A DNA stretch of 64,000 nucleotides from Kineosporia babensis. GTDB taxonomy: Bacteria; Actinomycetota; Actinomycetes; Actinomycetales; Kineosporiaceae. Both the position numbers and the translations under genes were made by a program. The notes below the pieces were generated by a model. The model made no database searches. It was not told where the DNA came from and was given only the letters and a program-made list of their open reading frames with translations. Position 1 is the first letter of the stretch. The number at the start of each line of letters is the position of its first letter. The stretch covers positions 248,001 to 312,000 of the forward strand of contig NZ_JAJOMB010000002.1 of assembly GCF_021129305.1 (NCBI RefSeq), read 5' to 3'. Below are positions 1 to 7,996 of this stretch, in pieces.

Positions 1-923
1 CCGGGGATCGTGGCGATGTCCCACTTGCCGGCGAAGTCGTCACCGGCGTTGTTCTTGATGTTGCCGGTCATCCAGGCCGGGCAGCCGAGCACGGCGAAGT
101 CGTCGGTCTTGAACGCTGCGTCCCACTCCGGGGTGAAGGTCTTCAGGCCGGCCGACAGATCCGCGTCGAGGATCGCGTTGGCGGTGTCCCAGGCCTTCTT
201 GACCGCCGGGTTGGAGTCGAAGACCAGGTTGTCCTCGGTGTCGAAATACGTGTAGCCGGGCGCAATCCCGGCCTCCTGCATCAGGATCGAGTTGTAGGAG
301 TTCGTGGAGGAGTCGACGAACTTGGCCTCGCCGCCGGCCTTCGCCACGTAGTCCTTGCCGACCTTGATGAAGTCGTCCCAGGTGGGCCAGAGCGCGGAGA
401 CCTCCTCACGGTCAGTGGGCAGTCCGGCCTTCTCGAACAGGTCGGTCCGGTAGCACATGGCCAGGCCACCGATGTCGGTCCCGAGGCCGATCGTGGAGCT
501 GCCGTCGGGGGTGGTGGCCTGCTTGTTCTTCCAGTCCACCCAGTTGCCGGCCTCGAAGCCGTGGTCCTGGAAGTTCACGAACCGGTCGGCCGCCTTGACC
601 ATCTGGGCGATCGCGCCCTCTTCGATCGCGACCACGTCACCGGCACCGCTGCCGGCCGCGATCCGCTGGGTCAGGGCGGTGGTGTACTTGCCCAGGTCAC
701 CCTCGTTGGAGGCGACGATCTTGATGTTGGGGTTGGCGGCCTCGTACTCCTTGTAGAGCTCGTCGTAGCCGAACGTGCCGAAAGTCGAGACCTTCAGCGT
801 GATCTGGCCGTCCGAGCCGGCGTCGCCACCGTCGTCCGAACCGCACGCGGCCATCGTCAGGGCGAGACCTGCGGCAGCGGTCACCGCCAGCATCCGCCGG
901 GTGCCGCGCATGGTGGGGCTCAT
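1..923 (-). CDS. ABC transporter sugar-binding lipoprotein (CebE-like), 3' end cut off
   Basis: Extracellular solute-binding protein of a carbohydrate ABC importer, anchored as a lipoprotein. The N-terminus is a positively charged stretch, a hydrophobic segment and a lipobox ending MAACGSDD, so the mature protein should start at that Cys. The following sequence (ITLKVSTFGTFGYDELYKEY, then a region rich in AAGSGAGDVVAIEEG) is typical of family 1 solute-binding proteins, and I recall it as close to cellobiose-binding CebE of streptomycetes. ATG at 923 follows GGAGAAAG. About 307 codons are present; the C-terminus and probably the permease genes lie beyond the left edge. Two CebR-type palindromes upstream support beta-glucoside or cello-oligosaccharide uptake. 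The substrate is inferred. Confidence 0.85.
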   Translation of the reverse strand, partial: MSPTMRGTRRMLAVTAAAGLALTMAACGSDDGGDAGSDGQITLKVSTFGTFGYDELYKEYEAANPNIKIVASNEGDLGKYTTALTQRIAAGSGAGDVVAIEEGAIAQMVKAADRFVNFQDHGFEAGNWVDWKNKQATTPDGSSTIGLGTDIGGLAMCYRTDLFEKAGLPTDREEVSALWPTWDDFIKVGKDYVAKAGGEAKFVDSSTNSYNSILMQEAGIAPGYTYFDTEDNLVFDSNPAVKKAWDTANAILDADLSAGLKTFTPEWDAAFKTDDFAVLGCPAWMTGNIKNNAGDDFAGKWDIATIP

Positions 924-968
924 GGCTTTCTCCTTTCGGGGCCTCTTCGACCCGGAGGAACATCTCTG

Positions 969-982
969 TGGGAGCGCTCCCA
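969..982. promoter_or_regulatory. CebR/LacI-type operator, copy 1
   Basis: Perfect 14-bp palindrome TGGGAGCGCTCCCA, 46 bp upstream of the sugar-binding protein start. From memory this is identical to the CebR box of Streptomyces, where the LacI-family repressor CebR releases DNA on binding cellobiose. No CebR gene is in the window. Confidence 0.8.
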
Positions 983-1019
983 AAGGTGCGCTCCGGACAT
1001 AGGTGACGTCAAGGGCTCA

Positions 1020-1033
1020 TGGGAACGCTCCCA
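1020..1033. promoter_or_regulatory. CebR/LacI-type operator, copy 2
   Basis: TGGGAACGCTCCCA, one base different from the first copy and 51 bp from it centre to centre, roughly five helical turns. Paired sites on one face of the helix would suit cooperative binding or looping by a LacI-family dimer or tetramer; that reading is inference. Confidence 0.7.
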
Positions 1034-1093
1034 CGGGTGTTACGGGGTTGTAATAATTGGAGACGTCGGCGGGTGGCAGTTCTAGAGGTGGTG

Positions 1094-1113
1094 GCGCTTT
1101 CGGAGCAAAGCGC
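1094..1113 (-). terminator. Probable terminator of the DUF402 gene
   Basis: Inverted repeat GCGCTTT / AAAGCGC with a 6-base loop, 23 bp after the stop of the DUF402 gene. No strong T-run, as is usual in this GC range. Confidence 0.45.
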
Positions 1114-1135
1114 TTGCGCCGCAGTCCTTTGCGAG

Positions 1136-1648
1136 TCAGAGCTCGGCGTCGAGGAGATCCCAGCCCTGCCGGAGCCAGGGCGCTTCGCCGCGGCGCAGCA
1201 TCTCGGCCGTCTGCTCGGCGGTCCGGCGTGCCAGATCGCCCTCTGAACTGCTCATGAATTCCTGAGCGAGCGCTTGGTCGAACTCCGGCCAGTCCTCGAT
1301 CTCGACCCGGCCGTTCGTCTCGTGCCGCACCGGGTCGAGTTCCAGGTCGACGAACGTCCAGCCGTGCGGTGTGCGTTCCGTGGGCAGGCAGACGTCGATG
1401 CTGAGCTGCCGGCCATCGGCCAGATTCAGCCACCACCCGACCCACGGCCGACCCTCGGCCAGCAACATGACCGCCGCGTGATCGAGCCCGCCGGTCTCCG
1501 GCTCGCCCCCGGTCGGGGTCCAGCTCCAGGGCGCGCCGACCGCTCCGTACAGCCAGGTGCCGTGCTCGTCCGCGTGGATCTGCCGCAGGTCGAACCACAG
1601 CGTGCCGCCCGGGCGCTTGATCTTGGTCAGCCGAACCGCGGGAATCAT
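1136..1648 (-). CDS. DUF402 domain protein
   Basis: Protein of 170 residues. The pattern KIKRPGGTLWFDLRQIH, a WTP-containing turn, a WWLNLADGRQLSIDVCLP core and the late FVDLELDPVRHE acidic stretch fit the DUF402 / FomD-like beta-barrel family. Characterised members are nucleoside di- or triphosphate phosphohydrolases (Ntdp, FomD) using Asp/Glu-bound divalent metal; the DLELD acidic residues here match that idea. The C-terminal helix is rich in Glu and Arg. ATG at 1648. It stands alone, with a hairpin downstream and the HNH gene divergent. The substrate cannot be named from sequence. Confidence 0.75.
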   Translation of the reverse strand: MIPAVRLTKIKRPGGTLWFDLRQIHADEHGTWLYGAVGAPWSWTPTGGEPETGGLDHAAVMLLAEGRPWVGWWLNLADGRQLSIDVCLPTERTPHGWTFVDLELDPVRHETNGRVEIEDWPEFDQALAQEFMSSSEGDLARRTAEQTAEMLRRGEAPWLRQGWDLLDAEL

Positions 1649-1811
1649 GACCGCAGGGTAGTCACAAGCCTGGTGCGCCGGGTTTTGGTGCGCTGGCTCG
1701 GGTGCCTTGATGCCGGGGGATGGGCCAATCCATTTTGTCGGTGGTGTGGTTTATGGTCTTTCTTGTCGCGAGGGGGTCGCGAAAAGGAACTTACCGCGGG
1801 GGTGTTCGGTC

Positions 1812-3998
1812 ATGGCGGGGCTGGCTTCGGCATCGTTCGGTGAAAATGTTCCCGCTGGGCTGGCCCAGGCGTTCGACTCCTTGCTGCTCGAGCTCGAGCA
1901 GCTGGTCCAGCTGCCTCAGCCGGGCGCCGAGCGGGCTGCTGCGCACCGTCTGGTCGATCGAGCAGTGCTGATTCAGTGGGTGATTCGCGGTCTGGAGGCC
2001 CGGCAACTGCAGAGCCTCGCCGATGCTGTGTCCGTCATGCCGCCATCCGTTCGGTACCGGCCCGGCGCTGCTGGTCGTCCAGGTCCCGCGGCTGATGGTC
2101 GCAACGATGCGAGCCCGGGCAGCCGTGCGGTGAACGCGCGGCGGCTGGTCGCGGCCCGTTGGTCCTCCCTGGTCACTGCGCATACCCGGACCGGGGCCGC
2201 GCTGGTGCACAAGGCCTGCCTGCTGACCAGGCATCTTCCCCAGATCTTCGCGTTGCTGCAGGCCGGTCGGCTCGACCTCGAGCGAGCCGTAGCGGTCGCC
2301 CGGGTCATGGATCGGCTGGCCGAAGAGCTGGAGGATTTTGAACCCGGTGGTGACCGTTGGCAGGTGGTGGAGACGTTCGTGGCCACCCAGGCGCCTCGCC
2401 TGCCCCTGAGTGAGCTGGAACGGCTTCTGGCCGGGATCGAGCAGGAACTCAAGCCCGGGTCCGGTGCCGAAGCTCACCGTGAGGCGATGCGCAGCAGGCA
2501 CGTTCGGATCGAGGCGCTGCCCGACGGCATGGGCGCAGTGTTCGGCACGGTGAGCGCCGAGGTGGCCAGGCTGCTGGACGCGCTGCTGGACCGAGCGGCC
2601 GATGCCGCCCGAGACCAGGCAGCCGCTCAAGGCCGGCCCGATACCCGCACCCACGACCAGCGCCGCGCCGACGCCTTGGCCGCCTTCGTGCTGGGCCTGC
2701 ACGAAGGCTTGGCCTTTCCCATGAGCTCACCGATGCAGAACGTTCCGGCCGACACGAGAACGCCATCCACTCCGAGCTCGGCTGCTACGGGCCGGCGGGA
2801 TCCCGAACCGGTAGCCACCGAGCAGCCCGCGGCTACCGAGCAACCGGCAGCTGCTGAGCAACCTTTAGCCGCGGAGCAGCCCGTAGCAGCGGAGCCACCC
2901 GCGGCCGCCGAGCGACCGGGAGCCGCTGAGCAGCCCATGGCCGCCGAGCGACCGGGAGCCGCCGAGCAGCCCGCGGCCGCGGAGCAACCGGCAGCCGCCG
3001 ATGAGCAGGCCATGACGACCGAGGCCAAGGGCGCACACCCTGACTGGCGTTCCCTGCTGGACCTCTTGTCGGCAGCCGGGCCAAAGGTGCATCTGACGGT
3101 AACCATCACCGACGCAGCTCTTCTCGGACTGGACGATGTCCCGGCGCACCTGACCGGGTACGGTCCGGTCCCCGCCGAAGTCGCGCGGCGTCTCGGCGTT
3201 CGGCCTGATCGGATCACTCTCCTCGGGCTGCCCGGTGCCTTCCCTGATCCGGCCAGAAGCTCTTCAGCTCCTCGTAGCCGCACGAACAACGCCACCGAGT
3301 CCTGCATTTTCGGGCTCAAGCACGATCTGCCCGCCACCCGTCGGTACCGCCCAGGGCCGCACCTGATCCGGATACTGGAAACCTTGCACGAGACCTGCTC
3401 TTTCCCTGGCTGCAGCGTGCCGCTCAACCGCTGCGACGTGGATCATCTACAACCCTTCGGGCAGGGCGGCTTGTCTTGCCTGTGCAACATCGGCCCGGCC
3501 TGCAGAACACATCATCAGCTGAAAACCGCTGCGGGCTGGAGCGCACGCCGAGCCCAGCCCAGGCCAGGCACCGGCCATCCTGGTGGTCTTCAGCGCACTC
3601 GGCCGGCTGACGGCGCCGAAAATCCTGACGACTCGCCCGGCGCAGTCATCTGGACCACGCCCGACGGCATCGATCTGCCCAGCTCACCGCCGCGTCTACC
3701 CGGCCTGCCGGGCTGGAGCCTGTCCGCGATGCCCGCCCCGCGTCCGCCCGCCGAGACTCAGACCCGCTTCGAGTCGATGACCAGCGCCGAACGTACGAAC
3801 AGCCGACATCAGTGTTGGCAGGACACCCTCGACTGGTACACACGCAACCGCGACGGCGGCAAATCGCAGTCCGCGAGTCGGCTCGGGCAAGCCAGGACCG
3901 CAGCGCAGGGCGAGTTCAAGCCGGTGCGTCGCACGCGACTGCATCCGTGGGGTGAGCCGGAAGGCATCATCCCTGAGCTCGGCGAAGCGCCTTTCTGA
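1812..3998 (+). CDS. DUF222 / HNH endonuclease domain protein
   Basis: A 728-residue protein of the DUF222 (13E12-repeat) family: an N-terminal helical DUF222 region, an Ala/Glu/Gln/Pro linker made of tandem repeats, and a C-terminal HNH nuclease. The HNH core reads CSFPGCSVPLNRCDVDHLQP, then a GG turn and a CRTHHQLK end, giving Cys-x4-Cys, the DxDH centre and the final HH of a zinc-stabilised HNH fold. It ends WGEPEGIIPELGEAPF, like the second copy at 58-60 kb. The in-frame ATG at 1812 fits the family N-terminus better than the TTG/ATG at 1707-1710. It converges on cobK with two bases between. Role unknown; such genes are multicopy in actinobacteria. Confidence 0.85.
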   Translation: MAGLASASFGENVPAGLAQAFDSLLLELEQLVQLPQPGAERAAAHRLVDRAVLIQWVIRGLEARQLQSLADAVSVMPPSVRYRPGAAGRPGPAADGRNDASPGSRAVNARRLVAARWSSLVTAHTRTGAALVHKACLLTRHLPQIFALLQAGRLDLERAVAVARVMDRLAEELEDFEPGGDRWQVVETFVATQAPRLPLSELERLLAGIEQELKPGSGAEAHREAMRSRHVRIEALPDGMGAVFGTVSAEVARLLDALLDRAADAARDQAAAQGRPDTRTHDQRRADALAAFVLGLHEGLAFPMSSPMQNVPADTRTPSTPSSAATGRRDPEPVATEQPAATEQPAAAEQPLAAEQPVAAEPPAAAERPGAAEQPMAAERPGAAEQPAAAEQPAAADEQAMTTEAKGAHPDWRSLLDLLSAAGPKVHLTVTITDAALLGLDDVPAHLTGYGPVPAEVARRLGVRPDRITLLGLPGAFPDPARSSSAPRSRTNNATESCIFGLKHDLPATRRYRPGPHLIRILETLHETCSFPGCSVPLNRCDVDHLQPFGQGGLSCLCNIGPACRTHHQLKTAAGWSARRAQPRPGTGHPGGLQRTRPADGAENPDDSPGAVIWTTPDGIDLPSSPPRLPGLPGWSLSAMPAPRPPAETQTRFESMTSAERTNSRHQCWQDTLDWYTRNRDGGKSQSASRLGQARTAAQGEFKPVRRTRLHPWGEPEGIIPELGEAPF
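2817..3008 (+). repeat. 15-bp tandem repeat coding the HNH-protein linker
   Basis: About a dozen imperfect 15-bp units coding variations of E-Q-P-A-A (also ERPGA, EQPMA, EPPAA) lie between the DUF222 and HNH parts. Synonymous and non-synonymous drift between units is visible. It keeps the reading frame, so unit number can change without breaking the gene. Confidence 0.85.
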
Positions 3999-4000
3999 GG

Positions 4001-4735
4001 CTAGCGAAAGTGTTCCAGCCAGGATCGCGCGGCATCGATGCCGGTCACGGACGGTACGCCCAGGGGCAGGGGCGGGCGCTCGACCATGATCACCTCGATG
4101 CCGCGCTCGCGGGCTGCGGTGAGTTTGGCGGCGGTCATCGGGCCACCGCTGTTCTTGGTCACGAGCTTTTGGACGTTGCGGCTGGCGAACAGTTCTCGCT
4201 CGCCTTCGAGGGTGAACGGGCCGCGGTCGAGGATGACCTCGCAGCGCTTCGGAAGGGGGCCGTCGGGGGTTTCTACAGCCCGCAGGATGAAGGACTGGGG
4301 GAGTGGGGCGAAAGCCGCGGTTTCCTGGCGGCCGGTGGTCAGGAGGACAACTGTGTCGGGGGATGTTTCACTGAGGATGGCCGCGGCAGAGGGAATGTCA
4401 GGGACCAGCGTCCATTTGTCGCCAGGCTCGGGTACCCAGGCCGGGCGCCGCAAAATTAGCAGCGGCACGGTTCCCGCGCATGCCTGCGCAGCATTCGCTG
4501 TCATCCCCGCCGCAAACGGATGGGTAGCGTCCACCACGGCCGAAATCTCTTCCCGGGCGAGAAACTCGGCCAACCCCGCAGCCCCACCGAAGCCGCCGAT
4601 CCGCACCTCGCCCGCTGGCAGCCTGGGCGACGACACCCGGCCGGCCAGCGACGAGATCACGGTGAGTCCAAGCGTCACCAGTTCTGCTGCCAGGGTTCGC
4701 CCCTCGCCGGTGCCGCCCAGAACCAGTACCTTCAT
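4001..4735 (-). CDS. cobK: Precorrin-6A reductase CobK
   Basis: Reduces precorrin-6A to precorrin-6B with NADPH in aerobic cobalamin synthesis. The 244-residue protein starts MKVLVLGGTGEGRTLAAEL, the nucleotide-binding loop of the family, followed by VVDATHPFA, the conserved substrate-site motif, and a late LVTKNSGG motif, also conserved in CobK/CbiJ. Length is normal. ATG at 4735 overlaps the cobF stop (TGATG), so it is translationally coupled and last of four cob genes. It ends two bases from the convergent HNH gene, with no obvious terminator between. Confidence 0.93.
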   Translation of the reverse strand: MKVLVLGGTGEGRTLAAELVTLGLTVISSLAGRVSSPRLPAGEVRIGGFGGAAGLAEFLAREEISAVVDATHPFAAGMTANAAQACAGTVPLLILRRPAWVPEPGDKWTLVPDIPSAAAILSETSPDTVVLLTTGRQETAAFAPLPQSFILRAVETPDGPLPKRCEVILDRGPFTLEGERELFASRNVQKLVTKNSGGPMTAAKLTAARERGIEVIMVERPPLPLGVPSVTGIDAARSWLEHFR

Positions 4736-5496
4736 CAGCCCTTGCGCCGCCGCAACAGATATGTGTCCATGACCCAGCCCTTGCGTTCGCGCGCCTGCGC
4801 CCGCGCCTCCTCGATCTGCGCACCGATCTCGGCCACCGGCCCGCTGAACAGCATTTCGTCGCGGGTGCCCAGATAGGCGCCCCAGTAGATGTCCACGTCC
4901 GGGTCGGTCACCTTGCGGAAGGCGCACTCGCCGTCCAGCATCACCACGACATTGTCCAGCCCGGGCGGCATTCCGTCGGTCAGCAGCCGGCCCGGAGTGA
5001 TGTGGATGGGCTCACCGATCCGGTTCAGCGGGATGCGGTGCCGGGCGGTCAGCGCGTGCAGGCTGCTCACGCCGGGGATCACGTCCCACTCGAAAGCCAC
5101 GTTGCCGCGCTCGATCAGCTCCTCGACGATCCGGATCGTGCCGTCGTACAGCGAAGGATCGCCCCAGACCAGGATCGCGCCCACACCGTCCTCGCCCAGT
5201 TCCTCGGCGATCATCCGCTCGAAGATCTCGGCCCGGCGGTGGTGCCAGTCCTTCACCGCATCGCCGTAAGCCTCTGCGGTGCGGTCCCGTTCGGGGTCCA
5301 TGGCCTGGACGAACCGGTAGCCGTCGCCCTCGATGTGCCGTTCGCAGATCTCCCGGCGCAGGGCCAGCAGATCGTCCTTGCTGCTGCCCTTGTCGATCAG
5401 GAAGAACGCGTCCACCGTGTTCAGGGCCTTGATCGCCTGCACGGTGACGTAGTCCGGATCGCCCGCGCCGACCCCGATCAGAAGAACTTTGCGCAT
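4735..5496 (-). CDS. cobF: Precorrin-6A synthase (deacetylating) CobF
   Basis: SAM-dependent methyltransferase that methylates precorrin-5 at C-1 with loss of acetate, giving precorrin-6A. It is specific to the oxygen-dependent B12 route. The 253-residue protein has the tetrapyrrole-methylase start MRKVLLIGVGAGDPDYVTVQ, the WGDPSLYDG SAM loop and the VIPGVSSLHALTARHRIPLN segment typical of CobF. ATG at 5496 overlaps the cobM stop (TGATG) and its own stop overlaps cobK. CobF rather than a CbiD route shows the aerobic pathway. Confidence 0.93.
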   Translation of the reverse strand: MRKVLLIGVGAGDPDYVTVQAIKALNTVDAFFLIDKGSSKDDLLALRREICERHIEGDGYRFVQAMDPERDRTAEAYGDAVKDWHHRRAEIFERMIAEELGEDGVGAILVWGDPSLYDGTIRIVEELIERGNVAFEWDVIPGVSSLHALTARHRIPLNRIGEPIHITPGRLLTDGMPPGLDNVVVMLDGECAFRKVTDPDVDIYWGAYLGTRDEMLFSGPVAEIGAQIEEARAQARERKGWVMDTYLLRRRKG

Positions 5497-6239
5497 CAGG
5501 CACGGCACCTTTCGCTCGAGTAGAGATGACTGTCGGGGAATTCCGCGGCGGTCAGCACCGGGCCGACCACGATCACCGCGGTGCGTTTGATTCCGGCGCG
5601 GTGAACCTGATCGGCGATGCCGGCCAGGGTGCCGCGCAGGATCTGCTCGTCCTCGCGGCTGGCCTTGGCCACCACGGCCACCGGGCATTCCGCGCCGTAG
5701 ATCGGGGTGAGAGTTGCTACCACGCTGTCGATTTCCTGAACGGCGAGGTGCAGGACCAGGGTGGATCGGCTCTGCGCAAGGGTTTCCAGATCCTGACCTT
5801 CGGGCATGGCGGTGGCGCGGCGGGCGATCCGGGTGAGGATGACCGACTGGCCAACGCCCGGCACGGTGAACTCCCGCTTGAGCGCTGCGGCGGCTGCGGC
5901 GAAAGCGGGCACACCCGGGACTATTTCGTACGGAACATCGAGCTGGTCCAGGCGGCGCATCTGCTCGGCGACTGCGCTGAACACTGACGGGTCGCCGGAG
6001 TGTAGCCGGGCCACGTCTTCGCCGCGGGCGTGGGCCTCACTGAGTTCGGCGATGATCTGGTCGAGGTCCAGGTTGGCGGTGTCGACCAGTCTGGCCCCGG
6101 AAGGGCAGTCGTCCAGGAGCTCGGCCGGGACCAGTGAGCCCGCGTACAGGCAGACCGGGCTCTTCTGCAGGATTCGCAGGCCACGAACGGTGAGCAGATC
6201 GGCGGCTCCGGGCCCGGCGCCGATGAAGTAGACGGTCAT
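5496..6239 (-). CDS. cobM: Precorrin-4 C11-methyltransferase CobM
   Basis: Methylates precorrin-4 at C-11 using SAM. The 247-residue tetrapyrrole methylase starts MTVYFIGAGPGAADLLTVRG, then has YAGSLVP, LHSGDPSVFSA and VPGVPAFAAAAAALKREFT, all CobM/CbiF signatures. ATG at 6239 lies inside the end of cobL (ATGA overlap), which fixes the start. Its stop overlaps cobF. Length and motifs are complete. Confidence 0.94.
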   Translation of the reverse strand: MTVYFIGAGPGAADLLTVRGLRILQKSPVCLYAGSLVPAELLDDCPSGARLVDTANLDLDQIIAELSEAHARGEDVARLHSGDPSVFSAVAEQMRRLDQLDVPYEIVPGVPAFAAAAAALKREFTVPGVGQSVILTRIARRATAMPEGQDLETLAQSRSTLVLHLAVQEIDSVVATLTPIYGAECPVAVVAKASREDEQILRGTLAGIADQVHRAGIKRTAVIVVGPVLTAAEFPDSHLYSSERCRA

Positions 6240-7588
6240 TCGGCGGCCTTCCAGGCTGTCCATTGGGTGACCGGCATCGCGGGCCGCCACCCGGTGAAGC
6301 GCCCGATGGCCGTGGCCCGGGCGATCTCGATCTTGGCGAGCGTGCCGCCGTAGCTTGCCTTCGCCTGGGCCAGAAGCATTTCCGACTCCAGCGTGGTCAC
6401 GTTCACCACGATGCGCCCCCCTGGGGCGAGCGCTTCCCAGCAGTGCTCCAGCAGACCCGGCGCGGTGAGTCCGCCCCCGACGAAAATGGCGTCGGGGGTG
6501 GGTAGCCCTGCGAGTTCGGCGGGCGCTTCCCCGGTCTTCACTTGCAAATGGGGGACGCCCAAAAGCTCGGCATTGCGGGTGATGCGCCGCGCCCGCTCAG
6601 GGTCGCGCTCGACGCTGATCGCCGTGCAGGAGGGGTGAGTACGCAGCCACTCGATGCCGATGCTGCCCGCGCCACCACCCACGTCCCAAAGCAGTTCTCC
6701 GGGCTCGGGGGCCAGAGCCGAGAGTGTGACCGCGCGCACGTGCCGCTTGGTGAGCTGGCCGTCGTTCTCGTACGCCTCGTCGGGCAGACCCGGCACGCGC
6801 GAAAGCCTGGTTGGGGTAGGGCCGGCCGTGCAGGTGATGGCCAGCACGGTGAGCGACTGGGGGCCGTGCGGGGCATGCAGCGGAAAACCATTGGCAGGCC
6901 ATTCATCCGCTGACGCCGAAACTCGGCTTTCCCCCGCGGTATCCGGACCTTCGATCGCGCCGAGGTTGCTCAGAGCAGTCAGTTCGCTGGGCCCGAAACC
7001 CCTTTCCCGCAGCAACTTCGCCACCTGCGCCGGTATTTCTCCGTTCGGCACCAGGACCAGCAACCGCCGTCGAGGCGCAACGGACGGCTGAAGCATGGCC
7101 AGCGGACGCCCCACCAGCGAGACCACCTCGACCTCCTGCTGCGCCCAGCCCATCCGAGCGCAGGCCAGAGAAACGCTGGAGGGGTGCGGCAGCACCGTCA
7201 AGTCGAAGCCGGGGACCACCCGGGCAATCGTCGTAGCAATGCCGAAGAACGTGGGATCCCCGCTGGCCAGGACCACCTTGTGAGCGCCGGGAGTCTTCAC
7301 CAGCAGCATCGGCAGCGCGCGCACCAGGGGAGTGGGCCAGGCCACCTGCCGCGCCGTGACCTCCGGGGGAAGCAGCGCCAGCTGACGCTCGCCCCCGAAC
7401 ACCACATCCGCCTGCCGAATGGCTTCCTGTGCAGCAGCGGCAAGGCCGCCCCAGCCCTCAGCTCCGATCCCCGCCACCGTCAATCGCTCGCGCTCCGCCC
7501 CCGCAGGGGTGTGACCCTGAGGTGCGGCGGAAGGCTGATCAGCCGGTGGTGGTGAAGATGCTGCAGGCGGCGGTGGTGCGGTGGACAC
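6236..7588 (-). CDS. cobL: Precorrin-6Y C5,15-methyltransferase (decarboxylating) CobL
   Basis: Two-domain enzyme making precorrin-8 from precorrin-6B: an N-terminal tetrapyrrole-methylase half (CbiE-like: LTVAGIGAEGWGGL, VVLASGDPTFFGI) and a C-terminal Rossmann methyltransferase half (CbiT-like: LLWDVGGGAGSIGIEWLR, IFVGGGLTAPGLLE). The halves are joined by a linker around residues 210-270. Length 450, slightly long because of a roughly 34-residue Pro/Ala-rich N-terminus. GTG at 7588 follows an AGGGTGAA stretch; an internal start nearer the first motif is possible. First gene of the visible cob operon; a perfect hairpin sits 23 bp upstream. Confidence 0.92.
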   Translation of the reverse strand: MSTAPPPPAASSPPPADQPSAAPQGHTPAGAERERLTVAGIGAEGWGGLAAAAQEAIRQADVVFGGERQLALLPPEVTARQVAWPTPLVRALPMLLVKTPGAHKVVLASGDPTFFGIATTIARVVPGFDLTVLPHPSSVSLACARMGWAQQEVEVVSLVGRPLAMLQPSVAPRRRLLVLVPNGEIPAQVAKLLRERGFGPSELTALSNLGAIEGPDTAGESRVSASADEWPANGFPLHAPHGPQSLTVLAITCTAGPTPTRLSRVPGLPDEAYENDGQLTKRHVRAVTLSALAPEPGELLWDVGGGAGSIGIEWLRTHPSCTAISVERDPERARRITRNAELLGVPHLQVKTGEAPAELAGLPTPDAIFVGGGLTAPGLLEHCWEALAPGGRIVVNVTTLESEMLLAQAKASYGGTLAKIEIARATAIGRFTGWRPAMPVTQWTAWKAAE

Positions 7589-7610
7589 CCGTTCACCCTA
7601 GTTGAGCGCG

Positions 7611-7648
7611 GAAGTGCCCCGGCACCGCTGAGGACGCCGGGGCACTTC
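7611..7648. terminator. Perfect 13-bp hairpin upstream of cobL
   Basis: Arms GAAGTGCCCCGGC and GCCGGGGCACTTC with a 12-base loop. It lies downstream of the minus-strand glucosidase/mini-ORF unit and 23 bp before the cobL start. It most simply ends the upstream transcript, but it is close enough to act on cobL as an attenuator-like leader. No T-run. Confidence 0.6.
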
Positions 7649-7771
7649 TGATCGATGCTCAAGCCGGTACCTACGGTCCTGGCGCTCTCTTGGCCACCTG
7701 GATCCGGCCATTAGCCATGGGCGACCCGGCACTTCCACGCCGTGGCTGGGCTCGTCATCTCCTACGCTCTG

Positions 7772-7960
7772 CTAGAAGGCCGGCTCCGGCCGGGCGGGCG
7801 GTGACGGCGCCGGGTCTGTTCCCGGCCCCGGGATGTCCGGGGTGGGAGACGGCGGCTCCGTCGGGGGCCCCGGGCGCGGGGGCTGCAGCGGCGGTTCGGG
7901 CTCGGCCGGAGGCAGGGTGGACTCCGGGGAGAGCAACGTCCCATCGTTCGGAACGGTCAT
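7772..7960 (-). CDS. Small proline-rich protein, unknown
   Basis: A 62-residue ORF, MTVPNDGTLLSPESTLPP followed by a stretch dominated by Pro, Gly, Glu and Ala, ending PARPEPAF. It has no signal peptide or membrane segment. The reason to believe it is a strong ribosome site (AGGAAAGGGGTG) 5 bases before ATG and a position 36 bp after the GH13 stop on the same strand. I recognise no family. Proline-rich ORFs arise easily in GC-rich DNA, so it may be spurious. The remaining 7649-7771 stretch shows no RNA gene or B12-box motif. Confidence 0.4.
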   Translation of the reverse strand: MTVPNDGTLLSPESTLPPAEPEPPLQPPRPGPPTEPPSPTPDIPGPGTDPAPSPPARPEPAF

Positions 7961-7996
7961 GATTCACCCCTTTCCTGCGAACGGGGTCGGCGGAAC

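Noticed and set aside
1707-1811. Upstream TTG/ATG start for the first HNH gene
   Set aside because: The extra residues are Cys/Gly/Phe-rich, unlike the family, and cross a TCGCGA inverted repeat and promoter-like gap; ATG at 1812 fits better.
2817-3008. CRISPR-like repeats
   Set aside because: The repeats are in frame, 15 bp, adjacent without spacers and code a Pro/Ala/Glu/Gln linker.
7649-7771. Possible cobalamin riboswitch upstream of cobL
   Set aside because: No B12-box-like sequence found on the minus strand by eye; only the hairpin at 7611-7648 is evident.
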